Source: an uncultured Erysipelotrichaceae bacterium (GTDB lineage Bacteria; Bacillota_I; Bacilli_A; RF39; UBA660). From it: a stretch of DNA of 19,110 nt. The stretch spans positions 1-19,110 of the forward strand of contig CACZQV010000014.1 of NCBI GenBank assembly GCA_902783435.1, read 5' to 3'. Shown here in pieces: positions 1 to 7,590 of this stretch (position 1 is its first letter; each line of letters begins with the position of its first letter). The position numbers and the translations under genes are program-made. The notes under the pieces are model-generated. The model had not been told where the DNA came from. It made no database searches and saw only the letters and a program-made list of their open reading frames with translations.

Positions 1-855
1 ATATATGAAAAAGTTAGTCAAAATAGAAATTTAACTTATGATATATTACATCAAGAAAGTTTAGATAATAAGTTATATATTAGTAATGTAGAAATTGATA
101 GAAGTGATGTTATTATTAAGGGTGCTGAATATAAACTTAATAAAGTTGCTACTGTTAAAGCATTACTTGATGTTAATAATATTCCAAATCCTAAAGCAGG
201 AGATATTACTGTTAAAGATATACCACTTGTTGCTTATGATAATGATGGTAAAATTGTAGATGTTGAAATAGTACCTAAAACAGTTACTGCTACAGTTACT
301 ATTACATCACCATCTAAGGAAATACCAGTTAGAGTAGTACCTAAAGGTAATTTAGCATTTGGTAAATCAATTAAGTCAATGGATACTAATTTAAGTAAAG
401 TTACTGTTTATGGTGAACAAGCTGCTATTGATAATATTGAACAATTAGAAGTAGAAATTGATGTTAAGGGATTAGATAGAGATAAAGAATTTAATGTAAC
501 TCTTAAGAAACCTAAAGGAATTACAGAATTATCTACTAAAACAATGACTGTTAAAGTAGTAATTGATAATTCTTCTAGTAAAGAGTTTGAAAATATTTCT
601 GTAACTACTGAAAACTTAGATAGCAAACTTAAAGTACAAGCTTTATCTGAGGCGGATAGACAGGTTACTGTAGTAGTTAAGGGTAGTGAAGATGCTATTA
701 AAAATATAGAAGCTTCTGATATAACTGCATATATTGATCTTAAAGGTTATGGTGTAGGAGAACATGAAGTGGAAGTTAAAGTTACAGGAACTGATTTGAA
801 ATTAGCTTATGCTTCTAAGACTAAGAAGATTAAGGTAAAAATTAGTGAAAAATAG
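1..855 (+). CDS. YbbR-domain protein, CdaR-like (5' end cut off)
   Basis: The reading frame is open from base 1, so the start lies upstream; 284 residues are visible before TAG. They form successive beta-rich units of about 80 residues with the YbbR pattern: I-P-V-R-V-V-P-K-G near residues 106-114, then V-T-V-Y-G-E about 20 residues later, and similar V-V-V-K-G-S-E and E-V-E-V-K-V-T-G stretches further on. In Bacillota, a membrane-anchored protein with four YbbR domains (CdaR) is usually encoded next to the diadenylate cyclase cdaA and modulates c-di-AMP synthesis outside the membrane. The membrane anchor and cdaA would lie upstream and are not seen, so the CdaR assignment is inference from family. 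glmM, the usual downstream partner, is absent here; a terminator follows directly. Confidence 0.8.
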   Translation: MYEKVSQNRNLTYDILHQESLDNKLYISNVEIDRSDVIIKGAEYKLNKVATVKALLDVNNIPNPKAGDITVKDIPLVAYDNDGKIVDVEIVPKTVTATVTITSPSKEIPVRVVPKGNLAFGKSIKSMDTNLSKVTVYGEQAAIDNIEQLEVEIDVKGLDRDKEFNVTLKKPKGITELSTKTMTVKVVIDNSSSKEFENISVTTENLDSKLKVQALSEADRQVTVVVKGSEDAIKNIEASDITAYIDLKGYGVGEHEVEVKVTGTDLKLAYASKTKKIKVKISEK

Positions 856-882
856 AAAAACGAGTGTTTACTCGTTTTTTTT
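856..882 (+). terminator. Rho-independent terminator after the YbbR gene
   Basis: An inverted repeat with arms AAAAACGAGT and ACTCGTTTTT, a 4-base loop and a T run begins immediately after the stop codon. Confidence 0.9.
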
Positions 883-933
883 GTAATAATCAATATCTTT
901 TTTCATATATTTAAATAGAAATAGAGGGATAAT

Positions 934-1914
934 ATGAAAAAGATAATTATATTTTTATTTATTAGTTTATTAGTAACTGGATGTGGAAATTTGAATAAGA
1001 ATGATATAGTGAGAAAATTAAGTAATAATTTTAATAAAAGTAGTGGTTATAAGTTGAATGGAGAATTAGTAGTTAATAATAATGATGAAGTATATAATTA
1101 CGATGTAGATGTATTTTATAAAAAGAAAGATTATTATAAGGTAATTCTTACTAATAAGAATAATGATCATACACAAGTAATATTAAAGAATAAAAGTGGT
1201 GTATATGTACTTACTCCATCTCTTAATAAGAGTTTTAAGTTTCAAAGTGATTGGCCATATGATAATTCTCAAATATATTTATTGAGTGCTTTAATAAATG
1301 ATTTGAATAGGGATAATAATAAGACTTTTAAAATTAAAGATGATAAGTATATTTTTAATACTAATGTTAATTATCCTAATAATTCTAAGTTAATTAATCA
1401 AAAGATAGTTTTATCTAAGGATTTGAAGTTTGAAAAGGTAGTTGTGTATGATAAGGATAATATAGAAATTATGAGTATGAAGTTTAATAAGATTAAGTAT
1501 TCTCCTAAGTTTAAGAAAGATGAGTTTGAAATAGATAGTATATTATCTAATACTGAGGTAGAAGAAACAGGAAGTTTTGATGATATTATATATCCTTTGT
1601 TTGTACCTGAAGGAACTAAATTAGTTAATGAGGAAAAGATAAATAAGGATAATGGTATGAGAGTTATGATGAATTATGATGGAGAAAAATCATTTTTATT
1701 AGTAGAAGAAAATGCTTCTGTATTTAATGATTTCACTATTATACCAACATTAGGTGAACCATTGTTACTTCAAGATACTTTGGGAGTAATGACTGATAAT
1801 TCTTTATATTGGACTAGTGGTGGAGTGGATTTTTATTTGGTAAGTGATGTGTTATCTCAAGCAGAAATGGTTGAGGTTGCGGAATCAGTTAATGGTACTC
1901 TTTCAATGAAATAA
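934..1914 (+). CDS. Lipoprotein with LolA/GerS-like fold and a C-terminal DUF4367-like region
   Basis: The product has 326 residues. The N-terminus is a short lipoprotein signal: MKK, a hydrophobic core and the lipobox L-V-T-G-C with the modified Cys at 17. Residues ~20-205 have the sequence character of the LolA/LppX-type half-barrel found in Bacillota germination lipoproteins (GerS) and sigma-factor regulators, notably V-Y-V-L-T-P-S-L-N-K-S-F-K-F-Q followed by a W-P stretch. Residues ~215-326 (starting Y-P-L-F-V-P-E-G) look like a DUF4367 domain. The ligand and role are unknown; Gram-positive members are thought to bind lipids or act as extracytoplasmic sensors. AGAGGG lies 6 bases before the ATG. 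A weak -10-like TATATT at 906-911 may drive it, since a terminator separates it from the YbbR gene. Family assignment is by pattern only. Confidence 0.7.
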   Translation: MKKIIIFLFISLLVTGCGNLNKNDIVRKLSNNFNKSSGYKLNGELVVNNNDEVYNYDVDVFYKKKDYYKVILTNKNNDHTQVILKNKSGVYVLTPSLNKSFKFQSDWPYDNSQIYLLSALINDLNRDNNKTFKIKDDKYIFNTNVNYPNNSKLINQKIVLSKDLKFEKVVVYDKDNIEIMSMKFNKIKYSPKFKKDEFEIDSILSNTEVEETGSFDDIIYPLFVPEGTKLVNEEKINKDNGMRVMMNYDGEKSFLLVEENASVFNDFTIIPTLGEPLLLQDTLGVMTDNSLYWTSGGVDFYLVSDVLSQAEMVEVAESVNGTLSMK

Positions 1915-1944
1915 TAGACTTTATTAATTTATTTGTGATATAAT
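1915..1944 (+). promoter_or_regulatory. Promoter for the thioredoxin-like gene
   Basis: An extended -10 TGATATAAT (1936-1944) lies 18 bases after a partial -35, TAGACT (1915-1920). The predicted start of transcription, near 1951, coincides with the ribosome binding site GGGTGG. Confidence 0.7.
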
Positions 1945-1961
1945 CATTTTGGGTGGTTAAA

Positions 1962-2492
1962 ATGGCAAAAGGAAAGAAAGCAAGTAATAATAGAAAAAAT
2001 AGAAATAAAATAGAAACAGTAAATAATTTTGATGCAGATATTTGGAATAAAGTATTTGTGGCTTTAGGAGTTATATGTTTCTTATTAGCTTTTTATTTAT
2101 TAACAGTACATATAACTAATAAGAATACTAAGAAGAAAGATGACAAAGAAGAAGTAACTATTTCAAATGAAAATATTATATTGGGTAGAAGTTTATCTAT
2201 GAGTGATAATGATTATTTAGTTATTTTTTATGATAAAGGTGATGAAAATATAAATAATACATTTAGTGAAATAGTAACTAATCATAAATATAGTGGTGAT
2301 AGTAAAAAGATGTATGTTGTTGATATGAGTAGTGGATTTAATAAGAAATTTTTAACTACTGAAGAGTCTAATAAAAATCCTAGTGATGTATCAGAGTTTA
2401 AAATTAATGGACCTACTCTTATATTAGTTAGTAATCATAGTGTAGTAGATTACATTGAAGGTGAAGAAGCAATTAAAGATTATTTAAGTTAA
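1962..2492 (+). CDS. Membrane-anchored thioredoxin-fold protein without the redox cysteines
   Basis: ATG 1962 is chosen over the in-frame GTG 1953, because GTG 1953 overlaps the only ribosome binding site (GGGTGG, 1951-1956). The product has 176 residues: a Lys/Asn-rich cytoplasmic tail, one membrane helix at about residues 28-50, then an outer domain of about 120 residues. The outer domain has thioredoxin-like order: a strand Y-L-V-I-F-Y, a helix, K-K-M-Y-V-V-D, then G-P-T-L-I (the cis-Pro element) and V-V-D-Y-I-E-G before a C-terminal helix. The position where thioredoxins carry CxxC reads Y-D-K-G-D-E, and the protein contains only a single Cys, in the membrane helix, so thiol-disulfide chemistry is unlikely. 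Its role is unknown. It has its own promoter and terminator. Confidence 0.65.
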   Translation: MAKGKKASNNRKNRNKIETVNNFDADIWNKVFVALGVICFLLAFYLLTVHITNKNTKKKDDKEEVTISNENIILGRSLSMSDNDYLVIFYDKGDENINNTFSEIVTNHKYSGDSKKMYVVDMSSGFNKKFLTTEESNKNPSDVSEFKINGPTLILVSNHSVVDYIEGEEAIKDYLS

Positions 2493-2513
2493 GACAGGTA
2501 ATCTGTCTTTTTC
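2491..2513 (+). terminator. Rho-independent terminator
   Basis: Stem AAGACAG/CTGTCTT with loop GTAAT is followed by a T-rich tail. It starts inside the stop codon of the preceding gene. Confidence 0.8.
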
Positions 2514-2527
2514 TTTTTAAAAATATA

Positions 2528-2536
2528 TGTTATTAT
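2528..2536 (+). promoter_or_regulatory. Extended -10 promoter for the S41 protease gene
   Basis: TGTTATTAT fits an extended -10 (TGn plus TATTAT). No clear -35 is seen. Transcription would start near 2543, at the ribosome binding site AGGGTG, 14 bases before the ATG. Confidence 0.6.
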
Positions 2537-2556
2537 AGTTTATAGGGTGTGATCTT

Positions 2557-3867
2557 ATGAAGAAAGATAAAAGTATTAAGACTAGTAATAAGAAAACTGT
2601 TAAGAAAAAGCATAATAAGAAAAAAACTGGTCTTTTTAAGAAAATAGATAATAAATTTAAAAAGATAGAAAGACGTATTTTTAAAGATTCAGATAATTCC
2701 AATTTCTCTTTATTTGAAGTGATTATAATTATATTAATATCTATTTTGTTTGGAGTTATTATTGGATATTTAATTACTTTTAGTAAAGGAAGTTCGGCTT
2801 CTGATTCTAATATTGAAGAAATAGTTGAAACATATCATAATATAGTAGATGAATATTATGATAATGTTGATAAAGATAAAATTAGTGAAGCAGCAATTAA
2901 AGGTATGATTGATTCTTTAGAAGATCCTTATTCTAATTATATGGATACAGATACTACTGGTGATTTTAATGAACAAATAGAAGGTACTTTTGTAGGTATT
3001 GGTGTAGTGGTTCAATATACAGGAGAATATAATACTATTATAGAAGTATATAAAGGTGGTCCAGCTAAGAAAGTGGGACTTAAGAAAAATGATATTATCA
3101 TTAAAGTGGATGGAGAAGATGTTAAAAATGTTCATGGTGATGAAATAGCTAAAAAAATAAGGGGTGTTGAAGGAACTCATGTAGTAATTACTGTACGTAG
3201 AGGGGAAGAAGAATTAGAGTTTGATGTAAGTAGAGGTAAAATAGATATTCCTAGTGTATCTACTGAAATATTTGAAAGAGATGATAAAAAAATAGGATAT
3301 TTAAGAATAGAAAGTTTTGCTGCTAATACTTATACTCAATTTAATAAGGCTTTAAAGAAGTTGGAAAAGAAGAAAATTGATTCATTAATACTAGATGTTA
3401 GAAGTAACCCAGGTGGCCATTTATTACAAACAAGACAAATATTGAGTTTATTCTTTGATAAGAAGACTGTTTTATATCAAGTTCAGGCAAAGAAAACTAA
3501 AAAGAAAGTTTATTCTTTAAGCAATGATAAAAGGGAGTATCCTATTGTAGTACTAATAGATAGTGGATCTGCTTCTGCTTCTGAAATATTAGCTTCTTGT
3601 TTCAAAGAAAACTATAAGAATATTAATATTATAGGTAATAAGTCATACGGAAAGGGTACTGTTCAAAAATCTAAATCATTAAATAGTGGTACAAGTATTA
3701 AATATACTACTGAAAAATGGTTAACTTCTAAGGGTAAGTGGATTAATAAGAAGGGTGTTAAACCTAATATTGAAGTTAGTTTAGGTGAAGAATATGTTAA
3801 TAATCCAGGACATGAGACAGATGCTCAATTACAAAAAGCAATAGAAATATTAAAAGAGTCTAAGTAG
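2557..3867 (+). CDS. ctpA: C-terminal processing protease (S41 family, CtpA/CtpB type)
   Basis: The product has 436 residues. A very basic N-terminal cytoplasmic segment (~1-48) precedes one membrane helix (~50-72). A helical cap region follows, then a PDZ domain (~140-225, with G-I-G-V and G-G-P-A-K-K-V-G-L-K-K-N-D) and the S41 protease core. The catalytic dyad is visible: Ser340 in G-S-A-S-A-S-E-I and Lys366 in S-Y-G-K-G-T-V-Q, at the spacing usual for the family. The family cleaves extracytoplasmic proteins near their C-terminus and in Bacillus takes part in sporulation or envelope signalling; the substrate here is unknown. ATG 2557 follows AGGGTG. The gene overlaps the convergent sortase gene by 8 bases, and its TAG lies inside the shared terminator hairpin. 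Confidence 0.93.
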   Translation: MKKDKSIKTSNKKTVKKKHNKKKTGLFKKIDNKFKKIERRIFKDSDNSNFSLFEVIIIILISILFGVIIGYLITFSKGSSASDSNIEEIVETYHNIVDEYYDNVDKDKISEAAIKGMIDSLEDPYSNYMDTDTTGDFNEQIEGTFVGIGVVVQYTGEYNTIIEVYKGGPAKKVGLKKNDIIIKVDGEDVKNVHGDEIAKKIRGVEGTHVVITVRRGEEELEFDVSRGKIDIPSVSTEIFERDDKKIGYLRIESFAANTYTQFNKALKKLEKKKIDSLILDVRSNPGGHLLQTRQILSLFFDKKTVLYQVQAKKTKKKVYSLSNDKREYPIVVLIDSGSASASEILASCFKENYKNINIIGNKSYGKGTVQKSKSLNSGTSIKYTTEKWLTSKGKWINKKGVKPNIEVSLGEEYVNNPGHETDAQLQKAIEILKESK

Positions 3868-3875
3868 ACTCTTTT
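3852..3875. terminator. Bidirectional terminator shared by two convergent genes
   Basis: A perfect 10-bp stem, AAAAGAGTCT/AGACTCTTTT, has loop AAGT. A runs on one side and T runs on the other let it work on both strands. Both stop codons (TAG at 3865-3867 on + and the complement of 3860-3862 on -) lie within it. Confidence 0.88.
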
Positions 3876-4345
3876 TCTATGCAATTTACTATGAGTTGAT
3901 AATTTGGTTTATTAGGACTACATGTAGTTAATACTAGTTGTTTTTTAGTTTCTTTATTTATATGTATATATCCATTCTTCTTTTCTTCCCATATTTCTTT
4001 AACTCTATATTTATATTTTTTATTATTATATATAAGTATTATTTCATCGTTTATTTCTAATTCATCCAATCTTTCGAAATAAGCAATAGGACCAGTACCT
4101 GAATGTGCTGCTAGCACTATAGTATTATCTATTTCTTCTAATATAGTTACATGTTCTTCTATATTATTTTTTGGGTTATTAATACTATATATATTTTCTT
4201 TTAAACATATTTTGTTGATAATTATTTTTCCTATATTATCATTTTTCTTTTTTATTAACAGTTTTTGTGGATAAGTATTTTTACTAATTGTAAGTGATAC
4301 TATTATAATTATAATTAATAGTATTAGTAATATTTTTTTTACCAT
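3860..4345 (-). CDS. Small sortase (catalytic Arg apparently replaced by Gln)
   Basis: The product has 161 residues: an N-terminal membrane helix (~4-20), then a compact sortase domain. The catalytic His is H81 in L-A-A-H-S-G-T-G and the catalytic Cys is C142 in L-V-L-T-T-C-S. The third active-site residue, an Arg normally just before the last strand (R-x-I/V-V), appears here as Q150 in Y-Q-L-I-V. The size suggests a class D- or E-like enzyme. It would cleave an LPxTG-like signal and attach the protein to the cell surface; the obvious substrate is the upstream thioester adhesin, whose C-terminus carries V-P-N-T-H. The ATG overlaps the end of that gene by 7 bases (ATGGTAA), so translation is probably coupled. 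No ribosome binding site beyond the coupled overlap is obvious. Confidence 0.85.
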   Translation of the reverse strand: MVKKILLILLIIIIIVSLTISKNTYPQKLLIKKKNDNIGKIIINKICLKENIYSINNPKNNIEEHVTILEEIDNTIVLAAHSGTGPIAYFERLDELEINDEIILIYNNKKYKYRVKEIWEEKKNGYIHINKETKKQLVLTTCSPNKPNYQLIVNCIEKEST

Positions 4346-5751
4346 GTTATTAATAATAGTTTGATAATATAGATTAATAATAGATTATCTGTATGTGTAT
4401 TAGGTACTTTTATTTTTAAATCTCTTAGTTCTATATATTCCTCTTCTATATTATCTACTGTTATAGTAAAGTTATCTACTTTATGATAACCTTCAGTTGA
4501 ATTCATTTGAATAAATTCATATGATCCAAAAGGTAGTTTTATTTCAACTAAGCCTTTTGAATCGGTTGTGATTGTTTTTATCAATTCTTTTTTATTATTA
4601 AATATATTGAATGATATATTTTTTTCTCCTTTTAAAAGATATTCATCACCATATTTTTTTTCTATAATAATTTTCTTTTCTATTACTTTGTTCTTTAAGA
4701 TTAAATCATGTATATTATCTATATTAGTTATATTTACTTCATATATATTATTATCAAGAGTATAACCATTACCTGGTTTTATTTCTTTTATATAGTATTT
4801 ACCAAAGTCTATATTATTTACTATAGCTTCATTATTGATAATAGTTAATTCTTGTATTAAATTATTATATTCATCATATAGGTTATAAATTGCTCCATCT
4901 AGTGATGCTTCTCCACTAGGAATTATAGATAGAGTATCTTCATCTATTTTAGTTATTCTTATATTTGTTTTAACTATATTTACTTTGAATTCTATTTCTA
5001 TAGGATTAATATCACCGGTATTTACTAGATTTTGACTAGTAGATGATTGATAGAAGATAATTGGTTTATTATAATAGTTATCATTTTTAATTAATTTATA
5101 AGTATAATTACCTTCTTTTAGGTTGTTTATTTTAATTGTATTATTTTCTATTGTGAGATTATCATTTGTAGTATATTCATTTAATATATTATTACTATCT
5201 GTTATAGTTAATTGATGATCTTCTACTATATTAAATGTGTGATTAGTAAAACTAGGTGTAATGGAGTAATTGTTTACTAAATTATTTATTTCATTCATTT
5301 CAGATTGGAATATATCTATTCTTGGACCATTTAATCCATTTGTAAAATAGTAATCACCTCCATTAGGATCAGATTCTTTCCATATCATAAATTGTGTTAT
5401 TGCATACCATTTTGGGTCAGTATGATTCTTGTATCCATATCCAAAATGGGCTATTTTAGATATTCTATCTATTTGATATTTTGATAGATTATTTGGATTA
5501 AGTGTTGATTCATAAGTTGATGATTCATTGAAGAAATTAAATGGTTCAATACAATATGCAAATTCATTAGTATTGATTTTTCTAAAAAATCTAGCTTTTT
5601 GATAATATATTGTTTTGTTAGAATAATTATACTTATTCATATATATACCATCTATATATTCTCCCTCATAGAAATTTGCGGTTTCAGCTTTTACATTAAT
5701 AGTAGATATAGTAGTAAAAGCTAATAATATTAAGAAAATTATTTTTTTTAT
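4339..5751 (-). CDS. Thioester-domain surface adhesin with SpaA-like repeats and a sortase signal
   Basis: From the proposed start the product has 470 residues. A signal peptide (K-K-I-I-F-L-I-L-L-A-F ... V-K-A) is followed by a thioester domain: Cys67 in F-A-Y-C-I-E-P and Thr119-Gln120 in the T-Q-F-M-I-W motif, the residues expected to form the Cys-Gln thioester that binds host surfaces covalently. After a linker domain come a SpaA/Cna-B-like domain (I-R-I-T-K-I-D-E-D ... Y-Y-I-K-E-I-K-P) able to form an isopeptide bond and a second, more divergent one. The end is a sorting motif V-P-N-T-H and a short hydrophobic tail with almost no positive charge after it. The start is unusual: no ATG, GTG or TTG lies near the strong ribosome binding site AAAGGAGGG. 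An ATA codon (5751-5749) six bases downstream of it gives a perfect signal peptide. The in-frame GTG at 5793 lacks a ribosome binding site and lies just after the promoter. Confidence 0.82.
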   Translation of the reverse strand: MKKIIFLILLAFTTISTINVKAETANFYEGEYIDGIYMNKYNYSNKTIYYQKARFFRKINTNEFAYCIEPFNFFNESSTYESTLNPNNLSKYQIDRISKIAHFGYGYKNHTDPKWYAITQFMIWKESDPNGGDYYFTNGLNGPRIDIFQSEMNEINNLVNNYSITPSFTNHTFNIVEDHQLTITDSNNILNEYTTNDNLTIENNTIKINNLKEGNYTYKLIKNDNYYNKPIIFYQSSTSQNLVNTGDINPIEIEFKVNIVKTNIRITKIDEDTLSIIPSGEASLDGAIYNLYDEYNNLIQELTIINNEAIVNNIDFGKYYIKEIKPGNGYTLDNNIYEVNITNIDNIHDLILKNKVIEKKIIIEKKYGDEYLLKGEKNISFNIFNNKKELIKTITTDSKGLVEIKLPFGSYEFIQMNSTEGYHKVDNFTITVDNIEEEYIELRDLKIKVPNTHTDNLLLIYIIKLLLITW

Positions 5752-5802
5752 AAAAATCCCTCCTTTTTTTCTTAATGGGTAAGATACTAGCACTTATTTT
5801 TT

Positions 5803-5811
5803 ATTATGACA
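5803..5811 (-). promoter_or_regulatory. Extended -10 promoter for the adhesin-sortase operon
   Basis: On the minus strand TGTCATAAT is an extended -10. Transcription would begin near 5796, leaving about 45 bases of leader before the AAAGGAGGG site and the ATA codon. No good -35 is seen. Confidence 0.5.
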
Positions 5812-5926
5812 AATTGTACTTTTTAATATTTTAAAGGGATTTTAATTGTAATTTTTATTTTTTTCTTAAGTGAATTTTAAAAAAGTATATAAAAAATAAT
5901 TATTAAAAAAATAGTTTAGTAAAATA

Positions 5927-5935
5927 TGATATAAT
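5927..5935 (+). promoter_or_regulatory. Extended -10 promoter for fhs
   Basis: TGATATAAT is a perfect extended -10. Transcription is predicted near 5942, at the ribosome binding site AGAGGTGAT. The 5812-5926 stretch upstream is AT-rich with no riboswitch-like structure. Confidence 0.7.
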
Positions 5936-5952
5936 TATTTAGAGGTGATATT

Positions 5953-7563
5953 ATGAATGATATCGAGATTTCTAGAAATAGTATAAAATTACCTATTACT
6001 GAAATAGCTTCTAAGATAGGTATTAATAAGGAAGACTTATATTTATATGGTGATTATAAGGCTAAGGTTAAAGTAAATAATATAAATGAATATGGTAAGT
6101 TGATTTTAGTTACTGCGATATCTCCTACACCTTTTGGTGAAGGTAAGACTACTGTTAGTATAGGATTAGGAGATGCACTTTCTTCTATGGGTGAGAAATC
6201 TATTATTTGTTTAAGAGAACCATCTATGGGTCCTGTATTTGGAATGAAAGGTGGAGCAACAGGTGGAGGTCTTTCTCAAGTAGTACCTATGGAAGATATT
6301 AATTTACATTTTACGGGTGACTTACATGCGATTACTTCGGCAAATAATTTGATTAGTGCGGCTATTGATAACCATATTTATTTTGGTAATAGTTTAGATA
6401 TACAAAGAGTTTTATTTAAACGTTGTTTAGATGTTAATGATAGGGCTTTAAGAAATGTAACATTAAGTAATAGAGGGGAAAGTTTTAATATTACTTCTGC
6501 TTCTGAGATAATGGCGCTTTTCTGTTTAGCTACTTCACTTGATGATTTACGTGAAAGATTAGGTAGAATAATAGTTGGGACTAATAGTCGTGATGAATTT
6601 GTTTATGTTAAAGATTTAAAATTAGAGGGAAGCTTAATGGCATTATTAAAAGATGCATTTAATCCTAATCTTGTTCAAACTATATATAATACTCCAGCGT
6701 TTATTCACGGTGGGCCATTTGCAAATATAGCCCATGGTTGTAGTAGTTTAATAGCTACTAAGAAAGCTTTATCGATGGCTGATTATGTTATTACTGAAGC
6801 AGGTTTTGGTGCAGAATTAGGTGCTGAAAAATTCTTTGATATAAAATGTAGAGTAGGTGGACTTACTCCTTATAAAGTTGTGTTAGTTGCGACTATTAAA
6901 GCTTTAAAATATCATGGTGGTGTAAAGAAAGAATTTATTTATGAAGAAAATCCTAATGCATTAATGGCAGGGTTTGCTAATTTAGATAGGCATTATAATA
7001 ATTTAAAGAAGTTTGGGGTAGATGTAATTGTATGTTTAAATCAATATGCTACTGATACTATTAATGAAATAGAATTATTTAATAAGCATTGTGATGAAAA
7101 AGGATATCCACATACTACAAGTAATGCATATACTTTAGGTAATGAAGGGGCTTTTGATTTAGCTTCAATGGTTATGTTAGAAAATCAAAATAATTTTAAA
7201 TATTTATATGAAGAATCTGAATCAATACCAGATAAGATAGTTAAGGTATGTAGTGGATTATATGGTGCTTCTAAAATTAATTACACAGAAGAAGCATTAC
7301 AAAAAATAGCTGTTATTGAAAAAAATGAGATGTCTCATCTTCCAATTTGTGTTGCTAAAACACAATATTCGTTCTCAGATGATAAAAATAAAGTTGGTGC
7401 TCCAGAAAACTTTGAAGTTACAGTCAGAGATATTAATCTTTATTTAGGTGCTGGATTTATAACTGTACTTTTAGGTGATATGGTTACTATGCCAGGGTTA
7501 TCTAGAAATCCAAATTATGAATCTATAGATGTAGTTAATGGAGAAATAGTTAATTTAAGTTAA
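5953..7563 (+). CDS. fhs: Formate-tetrahydrofolate ligase
   Basis: The product has 536 residues, slightly shorter than the usual ~555. It makes 10-formyl-tetrahydrofolate from formate, ATP and THF in the cytoplasm, feeding purine and formyl-Met synthesis. The P-loop-like ATP site T-P-F-G-E-G-K-T-T is at residues 59-67, and the family blocks R-E-P-S-M-G-P-V-F-G, G-G-A-T-G-G-G, D-L-H-A-I-T-S-A-N-N-L and H-G-G-P-F-A-N-I-A-H-G-C-S are all present. The C-terminus has T-M-P-G-L-S-R-N-P. ATG 5953 is set by AGAGGTGAT directly upstream. The gene is monocistronic between its own promoter and a bidirectional terminator. Codon use matches the neighbours, so it looks like core chromosome. Confidence 0.97.
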   Translation: MNDIEISRNSIKLPITEIASKIGINKEDLYLYGDYKAKVKVNNINEYGKLILVTAISPTPFGEGKTTVSIGLGDALSSMGEKSIICLREPSMGPVFGMKGGATGGGLSQVVPMEDINLHFTGDLHAITSANNLISAAIDNHIYFGNSLDIQRVLFKRCLDVNDRALRNVTLSNRGESFNITSASEIMALFCLATSLDDLRERLGRIIVGTNSRDEFVYVKDLKLEGSLMALLKDAFNPNLVQTIYNTPAFIHGGPFANIAHGCSSLIATKKALSMADYVITEAGFGAELGAEKFFDIKCRVGGLTPYKVVLVATIKALKYHGGVKKEFIYEENPNALMAGFANLDRHYNNLKKFGVDVIVCLNQYATDTINEIELFNKHCDEKGYPHTTSNAYTLGNEGAFDLASMVMLENQNNFKYLYEESESIPDKIVKVCSGLYGASKINYTEEALQKIAVIEKNEMSHLPICVAKTQYSFSDDKNKVGAPENFEVTVRDINLYLGAGFITVLLGDMVTMPGLSRNPNYESIDVVNGEIVNLS

Positions 7564-7590
7564 AAAAAAAGAAACGTTGTTTCTTTTTTT
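7563..7590. terminator. Bidirectional terminator between fhs and the Ig-like gene
   Basis: Stem AAAAAGAAAC/GTTTCTTTTT has a 3-base loop and is flanked by A and T runs, so it serves both convergent genes. The minus-strand stop codon lies at its edge. Confidence 0.85.

Noticed and set aside
5812..5952. A THF or other riboswitch upstream of fhs
   Set aside because: The promoter lies directly at the ribosome binding site, leaving no transcribed leader, and no conserved aptamer sequence is seen.
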